Of a stretch of DNA of 64,000 nucleotides, positions 53,150-63,903 are shown piece by piece (the stretch's first letter is position 1; the number at the start of each line of letters is the position of its first letter). A program made the translations under genes and the position numbers. Source of the stretch: Betaproteobacteria bacterium HGW-Betaproteobacteria-22 (GTDB lineage: Bacteria; Pseudomonadota; Gammaproteobacteria; Burkholderiales; Methylophilaceae); contig PHCJ01000003.1 of assembly GCA_002842285.1 (NCBI GenBank), positions 59,350 through 123,349 on the forward strand, in the 5' to 3' direction. The notes under the pieces were generated by a model. The model was not told where the DNA came from, searched no databases, and saw only the letters and a program-made list of their open reading frames with translations.

Positions 53150-53344
53150 ATGCTAACTCACACTGAATTAAAGGCTAAAGCCTTACAAAACCCTGCCCTA
53201 TCAAGCGAATACGAACCCTTAAACCGTGAGGATTTTGCAATTCTTGATGAAATATTGTTGAACTGGCGACTAAAGGGCCTTGGACTTACAGTAACGAACA
53301 TATTCACTCATCCATTGCCGGGTGACACCAAGAAGATTGATTGA
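53150..53344 (+). pseudogene. Truncated HigA/XRE-type antitoxin remnant
   Basis: MLTHTELKAKALQNPALSSEYEPLNREDFAILDEIL matches the conserved N-terminus of HigA-like antitoxins; the HTH body is missing. Confidence 0.55.
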
Positions 53345-53353
53345 GCGTAATTT

Positions 53354-53395
53354 AACCCAGACTTCCATTATTAGGCGATTTTACATCTACTTCTA
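53354..53395 (-). repeat. MITE-like repeat fragment, copy C (inverted end)
   Basis: aacccagacttccatta(tta)ggcgattttacatctactt matches the reverse complement of the right end of 51202-51428. Confidence 0.6.
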
Positions 53396-53522
53396 ACTGT
53401 GACTAAATATGGGAGGATTACTATTACAACACTACAATCATTTAAGTTTTAACGCAACGACTGCGCAACGTTGAAAATGGGCAAAAAAAATTGACCAACC
53501 TTACGTAAGTCATTGATTTTTA

Positions 53523-53607
53523 TGGTGCCCAGGGCCGGAATCGAACCGGCACGCCTCGCGGCGCGGGATTTTGAGTCCCGTGCGTCTACCAATTCCGCCA
53601 CCTGGGC
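53523..53607 (-). tRNA. tRNA-Leu (CAA)
   Basis: Minus strand GCCCAGGTGGCGGAATTGGTAGACGCACGGGACTCAAAATCCC...GGTTCGATTCCGGCCCTGGGCACCA; anticodon CAA, encoded CCA, long variable arm. Confidence 0.95.
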
Positions 53608-53669
53608 CCGTTTGGAATATACATTACTGTATAATTGCGATTTCGCTATTATAGCAAGCTCTTTGATTT

Positions 53670-54707
53670 ATGCGAACCCTTGATTTCGATTTTTTATTAC
53701 CTGATCACTTAATTGCGCAACATCCGACCTCTGAACGCAGTGCAAGCCGCATGCTACACGTGAACGCGGCGCAAAATACTCTCACTGACCACACCTTTAG
53801 TGACTTTCCAGATTTTCTGAATGCTGGCGATCTTCTTGTGTTTAATGACACAAGAGTGATTAAAGCGCGTTTATTTGGACACAAGCATACGGGCGGCAAC
53901 GTTGAGGTGTTGGTAGAACGTGTGATTAATGATCATGTGGTATATGCCCATGTGCGGGCATCGCGCTCGCCCAAAGTTGGCAGTCAGATCAGTTTATCCA
54001 ATGCATTTGATGCAGAAGTGATCGCGCGCCATGATGATTTGTTCGAGTTGCGTTTTTTAGGCGCTCACACAGTGCTGGAGTTGCTTGAACAACATGGCGC
54101 GTTACCTTTGCCGCCATACATCACTCATGAGGCGTCAGCTCAGGATGAAGAGCGCTACCAAACGGTGTATAGCAAAAATCTAGGCGCGGTAGCTGCACCA
54201 ACTGCCGGTCTGCATTTTGACGATGCCACGCTGGATAAAATCAAACAAAAAGGCGTGAATATTGCCTATGTTACCTTACATGTTGGTGCCGGGACATTTC
54301 AGCCGGTGCGTGTGGATAACATTCATGACCACAAAATGCACAGCGAGCTTTACAACATACCGCAAGCAACCGTTGATGTGATCGAAGCAACAAAACAAAA
54401 CGGCGGCAAAGTAACCGCGATTGGCACCACCGCCATGCGCGCGCTAGAAAGCGCTGCCGTCAACGGCACTTTGCAGGCTGGGAGCGGAGAAACCAGTATT
54501 TTCATTACGCCCGGTTACCATTTCAATGTAGTAGACCGCTTATTTACCAACTTTCACTTACCAAAAAGTACGTTGCTAATGCTTGTATCCGCTTTTGGAG
54601 GATTTGCACACATCAAAAAAGCCTACGCGCATGCCATAGCTCAGCAATATCGGTTTTTTAGTTATGGCGATGCAATGTTAATAGAAAAAATGAACCATAA
54701 TCACTAG
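53670..54707 (+). CDS. queA: S-adenosylmethionine:tRNA ribosyltransferase-isomerase
   Basis: [72 protein letters not shown]. Confidence 0.96.
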   Translation: MRTLDFDFLLPDHLIAQHPTSERSASRMLHVNAAQNTLTDHTFSDFPDFLNAGDLLVFNDTRVIKARLFGHKHTGGNVEVLVERVINDHVVYAHVRASRSPKVGSQISLSNAFDAEVIARHDDLFELRFLGAHTVLELLEQHGALPLPPYITHEASAQDEERYQTVYSKNLGAVAAPTAGLHFDDATLDKIKQKGVNIAYVTLHVGAGTFQPVRVDNIHDHKMHSELYNIPQATVDVIEATKQNGGKVTAIGTTAMRALESAAVNGTLQAGSGETSIFITPGYHFNVVDRLFTNFHLPKSTLLMLVSAFGGFAHIKKAYAHAIAQQYRFFSYGDAMLIEKMNHNH

Positions 54708-54780
54708 CCGGGCACTAAATCCAACAGCAGACTAGACGTTACATTGAGTAAATAACAACCCATTACTTATAGAGAAACAT

Positions 54781-55653
54781 ATGCGCACTTCACTTCTGAT
54801 ATTATCTTTATTCACAATTGCTACTGCACCGATAGCGCAGGCAGAAATTCTGCCAGAAGCGCAAACAGGCATTAAAATTGCGCTAGTTAAAAAACCCACT
54901 ACCAGACCGATGACGGTAGCTTACATTCCAGGATTAAAGCGCTATTACATCGCTGATGGCGGACTGGCGCCCCTAGGCAGTGAAACTGAAGCACCTTTCT
55001 CAAAATCACTCATACATGCCTATGATGATGAGGGTAATTACGTTAACTCCGCCCAGCCAGGCTATGACAACCGCTCTATTTATTACAATATCAATACGCA
55101 CAAACTTGAAACAATCACATATAACATTTCCAGCGATTTAGGATTTGCGCCCAACTCGGGGATATTTTCTATTGATGTAACCGAAACGGGGGAGATTAAA
55201 AGCTCCTCTGATGAAATTTCTCAATTTAACCCTGCGTTCGGTCATGCCAGCACCATGCCATCTTATGACGCCGAAAATAATCTCTATTACGCAAAGCAGG
55301 CTCGCAGTAACAAAGTGTTTGTTGTAAACCCAAAGGTACGCGAAAAAGTGGGGGAAATTCAGTTGGAACTCGACAAATCAGGTGCAAAAATTGATGACAT
55401 TAGCGATGCCTTCGTTGCCTATACCGCGGTAAAAGGCGAAGAGTTCGCCTTACTCGATGTTGACCATAAGGCAATCCTAGTGTTTGATATGTCAGGAAAA
55501 TACATAGGCCGCTCCGAACTGCCTAAAACAATGAAGTTACGCGCCAATAACTACTATTCCGGATTAGGTTACGCCAATGAAATGCTGTTCGTTTATCATG
55601 AACCGGAGGGTGAGTTCGGCACCTATTACGGGTTCAAGTTTCAAAAGAATTAA
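54781..55653 (+). CDS. Secreted hypothetical protein, possibly beta-propeller-like
   Basis: Signal peptide (MRTSLLILSLFTIATAPIAQAE); repeated strand-rich segments; no confident family. Confidence 0.6.
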   Translation: MRTSLLILSLFTIATAPIAQAEILPEAQTGIKIALVKKPTTRPMTVAYIPGLKRYYIADGGLAPLGSETEAPFSKSLIHAYDDEGNYVNSAQPGYDNRSIYYNINTHKLETITYNISSDLGFAPNSGIFSIDVTETGEIKSSSDEISQFNPAFGHASTMPSYDAENNLYYAKQARSNKVFVVNPKVREKVGEIQLELDKSGAKIDDISDAFVAYTAVKGEEFALLDVDHKAILVFDMSGKYIGRSELPKTMKLRANNYYSGLGYANEMLFVYHEPEGEFGTYYGFKFQKN

Positions 55654-56088
55654 CACGTTATGTGCGGTAATTAAAAGGCAGGCAACAAAGCTAATGCAGG
55701 AAAAAGAGGTGGCTCAATTGCTTATCTCACTTGGCTAATTTTTATTAGTTCTTTTTGCATGACTTTCTATAGATATTGTAAGAATATTGACCTGCCGCCA
55801 ATAACACTACCACCAGATTCTAAAAAAATTCCGTTAAAAAATCATGTTGCCTGCCTGACTTTATTTCAATTTAGATTGACAGTGCAAGTGGGGAGCAGGT
55901 CAAACACATGTTCACATTGCGTGACGGGCAGGTTAATTTTCATAAGCGTATTCTTCTTAGGATGAATGGATTAACAACACACTTTACTGATGATTCTAGC
56001 AGAAATGCACAACGCTTATCCACGACACTAGCAAAGCACTAAGACACTGTCACTCTACGCTGAATGTAAAAAAATGATTTGATATGTG

Positions 56089-56973
56089 TCAAATGATAGT
56101 TTGATGAAAGCAGATTTGGTTTCTGCCGGCAGCTTTTGCGCGATACATGGCAGCATCTGCCCATTTCATTAAATCGCTGGCACTATAAGTATGGTTAATA
56201 AAGGTGGCAACGCCGATACTTGCTGTGCAGTGGTGAGTGATCGGCTTGGTTTCTGCACATGCACTTAGTTGATAAGGTTCAGCCAGTGATGTGCCTATTT
56301 TTTCTGCAATCAGGCCAGCTTGCGTATGCGCAGCGGCTTGGTTGTTTCCTAATTCGGAGAGTAGCACCACAAACTCATCCCCGGCAAAGCGGGCAACGGT
56401 ATCCACTTCACGCACGCAGGCTTTGAGACGATTGGCCGCTTCAATCAGTAATAAATCGCCCATGGCATGGCCATGGCTATCATTTAGTGATTTGAAGTTG
56501 TCCAAATCTAAAAACATGATCGCAGCATAAGTTTGGTTACGCTTGCTGGCAGCCATTACTTGCTGTAAGCGATCTTCTAGCAGGCGGCGGTTGGGCAGGC
56601 GAGTGAGCGTGTCGTAAAAGGCGAGTTGATGCACTTCAGCTTCTATGGCTTTACGTGCTGTCACGTCACGTTGTATCGAAACCCAATGCGTATACCAGCC
56701 TTGCTTATTGGCAATTGGTACAATTTGAAACTCATTCCAATAAGTTGAGCCATCTTTGCGATAGTTTTGAATTTCCGCTCGAATGGGTTGCCAGGCTTCT
56801 AGGGCCTTGCGAATTTTATCTAAAGTCGCCCGATCTGTTAGCGGGCCTTGCAGTATGCGTGGTGTTTGGCCGATGATTTCTTCCGGCGTGTAACCAGTCC
56901 GGTCGTAAAATACTTTATTTGCCCACAAAATGCGCGGTCCGGGCAGGTTAAACGGTTCAGCTTCGGTGATCAC
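56089..56973 (-). CDS. PAS-GGDEF protein with frameshifted N-terminus (GTG start at 56973 is a fallback)
   Basis: PAS motif NKVFYDRTGYTPEEIIGQTPRILQGP; REVDTVARFAGDEFVVLL; original start at 57115 is disrupted by a 67-bp tandem duplication. Confidence 0.8.
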   Translation of the reverse strand: MITEAEPFNLPGPRILWANKVFYDRTGYTPEEIIGQTPRILQGPLTDRATLDKIRKALEAWQPIRAEIQNYRKDGSTYWNEFQIVPIANKQGWYTHWVSIQRDVTARKAIEAEVHQLAFYDTLTRLPNRRLLEDRLQQVMAASKRNQTYAAIMFLDLDNFKSLNDSHGHAMGDLLLIEAANRLKACVREVDTVARFAGDEFVVLLSELGNNQAAAHTQAGLIAEKIGTSLAEPYQLSACAETKPITHHCTASIGVATFINHTYSASDLMKWADAAMYRAKAAGRNQICFHQTII

Positions 56974-57096
56974 AATGGCATCGTTAAGCTGATCAACACA
57001 AATTTCTAATAACTTAGCTAAGTCCAGAGTCGGTGATCACAATGGCATCGTTAAGCTGATCAACACAAATTTCTAATAACTTAGCTAAGTCCAGAG
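56963..57096. repeat. Exact 67-bp tandem duplication
   Basis: tcggtgatcacaatggcatcg...agctaagtccagag at 56963-57029 and again at 57030-57096. Confidence 0.97.
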
Positions 57097-57147
57097 GCGG
57101 AAGGTCTTTCGTCATGGCTGAATCGCTTACTATTGCATTTTGAACAA

Positions 57148-60100
57148 TCATTTCATGTGAGGGTTATGCAACGCTAATTTTTCTCTAAACTGCGCGGGTG
57201 TCATCGGCTTACCGAGCAGGTAGCCTTGAATTTGCTCACAGCCCAATCGCCTTAAATAATCAGCCTGTGCCTGTGTTTCAACGCCTTCGGCAATACATTC
57301 CATCTCTAGGCTGTGGGCTAAATTCACAATTGCGGCCACAATGGTTTCATCATCAGCGTCACCGGGCACATCATCAATGAATGATTTATCAATTTTGAGT
57401 TTGCCCACGGCAAAGCGTTTCAAATAACTTAAACTCGAATAACCGGTACCAAAATCATCAATGCTGAATAAAATGCCCAAACGTCTCAATTCCCGAATCA
57501 CTTCCAGTACTTGGGTGGTGTCCGAAACAAGAATAGATTCAGTGATTTCCAGTTCTAAATGATGCGGTGGCAATTGACTATCGCGCAACGAATCTAGCAC
57601 CAGCTGGGTGAGGTTGTTGCGCACAAATTGCGCATAAGACACATTGATTGCGATGCGAAGGGTATGCCCGGCATCAACCCATTGCTTGGTTTGATGGCAC
57701 GCCTGCTGCATCACATAATGGCCCAACTCGACAATCAGACCACTTTCTTCTGCTACCGGGATAAATTCAGAAGGGGTGATGAACCCTAATTCCGGATGGC
57801 GCCAGCGTAGTAAGGCTTCGGCACCGATGATGCGTCCGCTTTCTAAGTGAAACTGCGGTTGATAATCAATGTAGATTTGTTTGCGGCCTATGGCTTTGCG
57901 TAATTCTGACTCCAGGGTTAGGCGGCGGGTGACACGTTGGTTGATTTCATCGGTATAGAATTTATAGCAGTTACGGCCGGTGTTTTTTGCCTGATACAAG
58001 GAAATATCGGCCTGCTTCAATAGCTGGTCAAAATCTACGCCGTCATTCGGGTAGACGCAAATGCCGATGCTACAGGAGATGTTTAAAGTTTTTTCATCAA
58101 TCTCAAATGGTAACTCTATGGCCACTAGAATTTTTTCTGCAATTTCTGCAATGCTTTCATAGCTGTGAATGTCATTCAGCAGCACAATAAACTCATCGCC
58201 CCCGACTCGGCTTACGGTATCGGTATCACGTACGCACTGACGCAAGCGGCTGGCTGCTTGAATCAGCAATTTGTCACCCAGCGGGTGCCCTAGGCTGTCG
58301 TTGATGTTTTTGAAATGATCCAAATCCAGATACAGCGCAGCCACCATGGCTTCTTCGCGGTCTGCAAAGCCCATGGCTTGTTCAAAACGATCACGCAACA
58401 AGGTGCGATTAGGTAAATCGGTGAGCGGGTCATGGTGGGCAAGGTGATGAATTTTCTCTTTCGCTTGAAGTTGCTCAGTGATATCCATAAAAATGGCAAT
58501 ATATTCAGTGACTTGTCCGCTAGTATTTCTTACCGCGCTGATGCCTAACCATTGCGGATAAACATCACCGCTCTTGCGCCGATTCCAGATTTCGCCCTGC
58601 CAGTGTCCCTGGTGAGTGATGTGTTGCCACATTTGTGCATAAAAGTCGGGAGAATGTCTACCAGATTTGAGCAAACTGGGCGTGCTGCCTAATGCTTCAT
58701 CCTCGCGGTAGCCAGTAATTTCAGTAAATGCGGCATTGACTGAAATAATATTGAGCTGCGCATCCGTGACCATGACCGCTTCACGACTTAAGCGGAATAC
58801 ATTGGCGTCAATTTCCAGTTTACGTTTGGCATGATTCGCCTGCAATAAGGCCCACGTGTTGTTTGCTGCCATTTCCAGCAGGACTTTATCTCCATCATCA
58901 TAATCATGTTGTTTGTTGCCGACACAGAGCAGCATCACCACTTTGCCTTCTGCAATCACAGGTACGGTAATGTAGCGGTTTAATTGCGTGCCACATGCGC
59001 TATGGTTCAGTTTTTCTGCGCGCAAGGCTGTGTTGTGAATGATCGTGCGTTGTTCACTTAGGCTGGCAGACCACAAGCCAGTCTCATCTAGCCTGAAACG
59101 CTGCGTTTCGAATGCTTGACTATCGCTTTGCGCACCATCTTTCAAATGATGCACAGTACAGCCACATAATTGTATGCTGTTCTGTGCGTCGTCAACTAAG
59201 TACATGCTGGCAACCTGGCTTTGCGTGAGGGTTGCAGCTTGTTGGATTGCAAAGTCTATTAGCGCCTCATCACTCAGGCTGGGCGCGTTGGTAGTGAGTG
59301 CTAACAATGCCGCATGCCGATGAGTAGTCAGTGCCTGCTCGGCTTGACTGCGGATGCGGGCTTTAAAGCGACCAATGATTTCAGCAATGCCTTCGATCAG
59401 TGCTTGTTCTTCCTGAAAAAACGGGCCGATGTCGGCAGGATCGTGCGCGCGGGTGTAGCCTACTTCTAAAGTGCCGCATACCGTATCATTGACTTTAATC
59501 TCACTTTTGATTGAAGCGAGCATTTTTTTTGGCTGGCCTGGCGGATAAGACCGGTCTGGTAAGTTGAGTTGCACTGCGACATCTTTCACGTGCTGCATGC
59601 CTTCTGGGATGAGTACTAAAAGCTGTTGTGCGAAGGTCTCTAAGTCATTGAGTTGCTGGGTGAGTTTGGAAATGGCATAAATGGTTTTGAGCTCTTTTAC
59701 CCTTTCGTTCAGGTTTTGCGCCTGTTTCTTGAGTGCCGCATCGCGGTTTTCAATCGCTTGCAGTGCTTGTTTACGCTCATGGATATCTTCTAGAATGGCA
59801 ACTAAATAATCCACGCTGCCATCGTGCCGGCGCACGCAACTGACAGCAAGATGCACTTCCAACACACGACCATCTTTGCGGATAAAGCGTTTATCCATTT
59901 CGTAGCTGTCAATTTCGCCACGCAGCACTTGATTAAATTGCTCCACATCCGCGGTGATGTCATCCGGATGCGTGAGCTCCAGCCAGGTGAGGCGGCGCAA
60001 TTCTGATTCGCTATAGCCTAGCAGTGTGCAAAGTTTGTCATTGACTTCAATCCAGCCTTTTTCCACGCTGGTAGCCGCCATGCCCATGGGCGCAGAGTCA

Positions 60101-60747
60101 AAGTAAGCCATAAAATGCTTGCGGCTGGCTTCCAGCGCACGGCGCTGTGCCACGCTTTCTGTTTGGTCCACAATGGTCAGGACGAAACGCGGCTCGCGTT
60201 CGGAATCGTTAGGCAGCAGTGAGGCGTGAATGTCGCCGATAAAGATAGGTGCGTTGGAGACCTCAAAGCCAACATTAAACATCACGCCTTGGCCAGTATC
60301 TTTGGTTTGCTCAATCAAGCGACGGAAACGGCCATGCTCAGGTTTTTTGAGCATGCGTGGAAAGAACTGTGCTTGCAGATGGTTGCGATTGAGTTGAAAG
60401 AAGGTCACCGCGAGTTCGTTACATTCTTTGATGATGCCCATCTCATCGGTCATCACAGCCGCCACAGGCAGTGAATTAAACAGGTTGCTAAAACGGCGCA
60501 TCGCTTCTTCCGTGAGCAACTGGCTGTGGCGCAGCTCTTCATTTTGCACTTCCAGCTCGGCCTGGTAGATTTTAAGGTCTTCTACCATTTCCGGAATGCT
60601 GGCATCACCACGCTGCACGGCCTTGAGGGCGAAATCAAAATCCCCGCTACGCAGTGCTTTGAGGGCTTTTTGTTTCACCTCTTCTTCGAGTCTGTTTTGT
60701 TCAGTTAAGTCTGTTGCAGCTGGGTCTATCGGGGTGTTACGCGTCAT
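57148..60747 (-). CDS. Multi-PAS/GAF GGDEF-EAL signalling protein
   Basis: Several PAS segments, RDTDTVSRVGGDEFIVLL, GAEALLRWRHPELG, DDFGTGYSSLSYLKRF. Confidence 0.93.
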   Translation of the reverse strand: MTRNTPIDPAATDLTEQNRLEEEVKQKALKALRSGDFDFALKAVQRGDASIPEMVEDLKIYQAELEVQNEELRHSQLLTEEAMRRFSNLFNSLPVAAVMTDEMGIIKECNELAVTFFQLNRNHLQAQFFPRMLKKPEHGRFRRLIEQTKDTGQGVMFNVGFEVSNAPIFIGDIHASLLPNDSEREPRFVLTIVDQTESVAQRRALEASRKHFMAYFDSAPMGMAATSVEKGWIEVNDKLCTLLGYSESELRRLTWLELTHPDDITADVEQFNQVLRGEIDSYEMDKRFIRKDGRVLEVHLAVSCVRRHDGSVDYLVAILEDIHERKQALQAIENRDAALKKQAQNLNERVKELKTIYAISKLTQQLNDLETFAQQLLVLIPEGMQHVKDVAVQLNLPDRSYPPGQPKKMLASIKSEIKVNDTVCGTLEVGYTRAHDPADIGPFFQEEQALIEGIAEIIGRFKARIRSQAEQALTTHRHAALLALTTNAPSLSDEALIDFAIQQAATLTQSQVASMYLVDDAQNSIQLCGCTVHHLKDGAQSDSQAFETQRFRLDETGLWSASLSEQRTIIHNTALRAEKLNHSACGTQLNRYITVPVIAEGKVVMLLCVGNKQHDYDDGDKVLLEMAANNTWALLQANHAKRKLEIDANVFRLSREAVMVTDAQLNIISVNAAFTEITGYREDEALGSTPSLLKSGRHSPDFYAQMWQHITHQGHWQGEIWNRRKSGDVYPQWLGISAVRNTSGQVTEYIAIFMDITEQLQAKEKIHHLAHHDPLTDLPNRTLLRDRFEQAMGFADREEAMVAALYLDLDHFKNINDSLGHPLGDKLLIQAASRLRQCVRDTDTVSRVGGDEFIVLLNDIHSYESIAEIAEKILVAIELPFEIDEKTLNISCSIGICVYPNDGVDFDQLLKQADISLYQAKNTGRNCYKFYTDEINQRVTRRLTLESELRKAIGRKQIYIDYQPQFHLESGRIIGAEALLRWRHPELGFITPSEFIPVAEESGLIVELGHYVMQQACHQTKQWVDAGHTLRIAINVSYAQFVRNNLTQLVLDSLRDSQLPPHHLELEITESILVSDTTQVLEVIRELRRLGILFSIDDFGTGYSSLSYLKRFAVGKLKIDKSFIDDVPGDADDETIVAAIVNLAHSLEMECIAEGVETQAQADYLRRLGCEQIQGYLLGKPMTPAQFREKLALHNPHMK

Positions 60748-63742
60748 GTTTTTGCATCCAGCTGGTGATATTAACGTGACTGACCACTACGCCGCCACCG
60801 TGATATTCAATCGGCGCCACATGCATCAAGAACCAGCGTTTTTGCGTGGGCGAATGACAGGGGTAGGTCATGCTGAAATCATCTAAATGGCCGTTCATCA
60901 CTTCCAGTATGCCCTGTGCGGCTTTATTGCCATCCAGTCCATCTGGTGAGTTGGAGTCATTGATATTGCATATTTCTAGGTAATTGGCGCCGGGGCCAGT
61001 GTGCACCAACCCACGCTCGCCGTTTTCTTCAGCGAAATTACGCCAAGCTTTGTTCACCATTAAAATGATGCCTTTAGGATCCAACACTGCAATATGTTCA
61101 GGCAGCGAGTCGAGTATGGCTTGCAGGCGCTGCACGTCTTTAAGCAAAGTAATTTCAAAGAACGTCAGTACCGCACCATGATTGCTAAGCGGCTGATCAT
61201 TATAGGGAATGGCGCGTAAAATAAACCAGCGGTTATCCCAGGTTTTGACTTCACGCTCATGCGCACGGCCATCTTTAATCACGCGCTGCACATCAGCAAT
61301 AAATTCCGGGTATTCCATCTCATGCGTAAAGTCTGAAATAGAGCGACCGATATCGCCCTCGCGAATTCTGAAAATGTTGCTGGCCTCGGGTGTAAAGCGA
61401 GTGAGTCTGAGGCTGGCATCTACAAACACCGTTGGAATCAGTGCGGCACGGGTCATGTTATCGAGGTCGGAATTAAGGCGATTGAGAATTTCGATTTTCT
61501 CCTGATTCTCCGCATTCACGGTATACAGCTCTTCATTCACTGATTGCAGTTCTTCGTTGGTACTTTGCAGCTCCTCGTTCGAGGCCATTAATTCTTCATT
61601 GGTGGCCTGCAGTTCCTCATTGGAGGTTTCCAGTTCTTCAATGGTGGCTTGCAGACTGTCACGCGTAGCGGATAAATCGCGTTCCAGCGACTGAATGCGT
61701 TCACCGGTAATTTCGGTTAAATCAATTTCTTTGCTGTTCGATAGTGCAGTCACAGGCACAGCCTGCAACTCGAAGGTCATCAAAAAGTAGTTTTCGGTTT
61801 CTGAGGCCGATGGCACCGGACGCACCGCGACGCGCACATGTTCGCTCAGGCCTTTGCTGGGTTCAACAATTTGAATGTCGGAGCGCAGTTCTGTTTTTTC
61901 TTTAGCCACTTTGTGCAACAGTGCCACGCCCACAGGCGCCAGTTTGCCGACTAGTAGTTTGGAAATATCCAGACTCATGCTGCCTTGCGGTATCTGCATA
62001 TAGCGTTTGGCATCACCATAAACATGAATCAGTTCGCGTTCTTCGTTAATCAGCAAGGCTGGCGGCGTATAGCTCTGCATGAGCATGGCCTGCCCGGCAT
62101 CAATCAGGCTGGTTTCAGAATTAAATAGCCGTGGACGCTTGAGGCGACTGACACGGCCATGTGCTTCGGATTTTGAGCTGCCGCTTTTGAAATCCAGCGG
62201 CAAGCTCACCGGCCGCAGCACGCGGTAGATTTTGTGCTTCGCATTGGTGACGCTGAAATCTTTATGCAGCGTACCGAGCGATTCGCTGGAGCCGAGTAAC
62301 AGATAGCCGCTATGCGACAACGCATATTGAAAGCGCAATAAGGCTTTTTCTTGCGCAGGGGTGTCAAAGTAGATCAGCACATTGCGACAGGTGACCATGT
62401 CTATGCGCGTGAAGGGCGGGTCTTCAAGCAGGTTGTGACGGGCAAACACCACGTTTTGACGGATTTCGCTTTTGACGACGTATTGATTGCCACGACGGGT
62501 AAAAAATCGCTCCAGACGTTCGGGTGATACTTCATTAGCGATGGCTTCGTTGTAGACGCCTGCGCTGGCAAAGTCGATGTACTGCTGTTCAACATCGGTG
62601 GCAAAAATCTTCAGTTGCGGCCAGCGCTTCAGGCGATCAAATGCCTCAGCAAATAAAATGGCAACTGTATAAGCCTCTTCACCGGTGGCTGTGCCTGCCA
62701 CCCACACGCGTATAGGCTGTGCATCTTGATGTTCTTCAATAATGGTTTTAATCGCAGTTTCGGAGGCCACATCAAACGTATTTGGATCACGGAAAAATCC
62801 GGTCACGGGAATGAGCGAATCACGCTTCAAGGCGATGATCTCACCACGTTCACTTTCCAGCAGTTTGAGATAATTGCCAAGGTCGCGCACATGGCGAATC
62901 TGCATGCGGCGCTCAATACGGCGTTTAACAGTGGCTTGTTTGTACTCTTTAAAGTTGATGCCACCCACTTGATACAGCAAGTGCAAAATGGCTTCAAGCG
63001 GATTGTCGTCATCCATTTTGGCACGATCGGCCACGACTGGTTTGTGCTCAATTTCGTTTTTGATATGCGAAATGATGCGTGAAGCCAGCATCTCTGGCGC
63101 CAGTACTTCATCCACCAGCCCGGTGGCAATCGCACTGCGCGGCATGCCGTCAAACTTGGCGGTTTCAGGATCCTGTGCCAGCAAGAAGCCGCCTGCGTCA
63201 TTGATGGCTACCGCCCCGCGTGTACCGTCTGAACCAGTGCCGGACAGAATCACGCCCACGGTTTTGTTACCGTATTCTTTGGCGAGTGAATTGAAAAACA
63301 AATCTATCGGCAAGCTGAGTACATGCGGTGGCTTGGGGATAAGGCGTAGCTGGTTTCCTGCAACGGTCATGTTTTTACCCGGCGGAATCAGATACACATG
63401 GTTGACCTTCATCTCCATGGTGTTTTCAGCCATGAGCACTGGCATCGCGGTATGTCGCGCCAGCAGATTATCCATCATGCTTTTATGGTCAGGGGACAAG
63501 TGCTGCACCACGACAAACACCGCATCGGAATTGCTGGGCAGTTCATCAAAAAAACGTTCCAGCGCATCTAAACCGCCAGCAGACGCGCCAATGGCGACAA
63601 TGTAGCGATCAGGTAGTGTGAAAGCTGGGGATTTTTTGGATTTTTTAGGCGATGAAGTTTGTTTGCCTGCAGGGGTGCTTGCAATAGCCGTATTTAAATC
63701 AGAAGCGGCCACTTCTGTTGTATGTTTGATGTTTCGCGCCAT
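60737..63742 (-). CDS. CheB-CheR fusion with C-terminal coiled-coil and PAS domains
   Basis: Che[37 protein letters not shown]; Che[33 protein letters not shown] coiled coil; 11-bp overlap with the next gene. Confidence 0.93.
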   Translation of the reverse strand: MARNIKHTTEVAASDLNTAIASTPAGKQTSSPKKSKKSPAFTLPDRYIVAIGASAGGLDALERFFDELPSNSDAVFVVVQHLSPDHKSMMDNLLARHTAMPVLMAENTMEMKVNHVYLIPPGKNMTVAGNQLRLIPKPPHVLSLPIDLFFNSLAKEYGNKTVGVILSGTGSDGTRGAVAINDAGGFLLAQDPETAKFDGMPRSAIATGLVDEVLAPEMLASRIISHIKNEIEHKPVVADRAKMDDDNPLEAILHLLYQVGGINFKEYKQATVKRRIERRMQIRHVRDLGNYLKLLESERGEIIALKRDSLIPVTGFFRDPNTFDVASETAIKTIIEEHQDAQPIRVWVAGTATGEEAYTVAILFAEAFDRLKRWPQLKIFATDVEQQYIDFASAGVYNEAIANEVSPERLERFFTRRGNQYVVKSEIRQNVVFARHNLLEDPPFTRIDMVTCRNVLIYFDTPAQEKALLRFQYALSHSGYLLLGSSESLGTLHKDFSVTNAKHKIYRVLRPVSLPLDFKSGSSKSEAHGRVSRLKRPRLFNSETSLIDAGQAMLMQSYTPPALLINEERELIHVYGDAKRYMQIPQGSMSLDISKLLVGKLAPVGVALLHKVAKEKTELRSDIQIVEPSKGLSEHVRVAVRPVPSASETENYFLMTFELQAVPVTALSNSKEIDLTEITGERIQSLERDLSATRDSLQATIEELETSNEELQATNEELMASNEELQSTNEELQSVNEELYTVNAENQEKIEILNRLNSDLDNMTRAALIPTVFVDASLRLTRFTPEASNIFRIREGDIGRSISDFTHEMEYPEFIADVQRVIKDGRAHEREVKTWDNRWFILRAIPYNDQPLSNHGAVLTFFEITLLKDVQRLQAILDSLPEHIAVLDPKGIILMVNKAWRNFAEENGERGLVHTGPGANYLEICNINDSNSPDGLDGNKAAQGILEVMNGHLDDFSMTYPCHSPTQKRWFLMHVAPIEYHGGGVVVSHVNITSWMQKHDA

Positions 63743-63786
63743 GATGCGAAGAAACCTTTACTAAAAAATTTTAACTAAATAATTGT

Positions 63787-63814
63787 TGCTGAATGCTGAA
63801 TGCTGAATGCTGAA
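63787..63814. repeat. Heptamer tandem repeat (TGCTGAA)x4
   Basis: tgctgaatgctgaatgctgaatgctgaa. Confidence 0.97.
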
Positions 63815-63903
63815 TGTCAGATTAATTAATATTCAAAAGTTAAGTATTGTCTGATTTTTTTGTTATTTAATTGATTTTGCTCAAACTATGTCTGACTTGG
63901 ATC

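Noticed and set aside
55759-55965. 68-aa + strand ORF in the queA-downstream intergenic region
   Set aside because: No SD, no recognizable motif; likely chance ORF in non-coding DNA.
62988-63605. 205-aa + strand ORF antisense to cheB/R
   Set aside because: Composition is a mirror of the cheB/R coding frame; no recognizable protein features.
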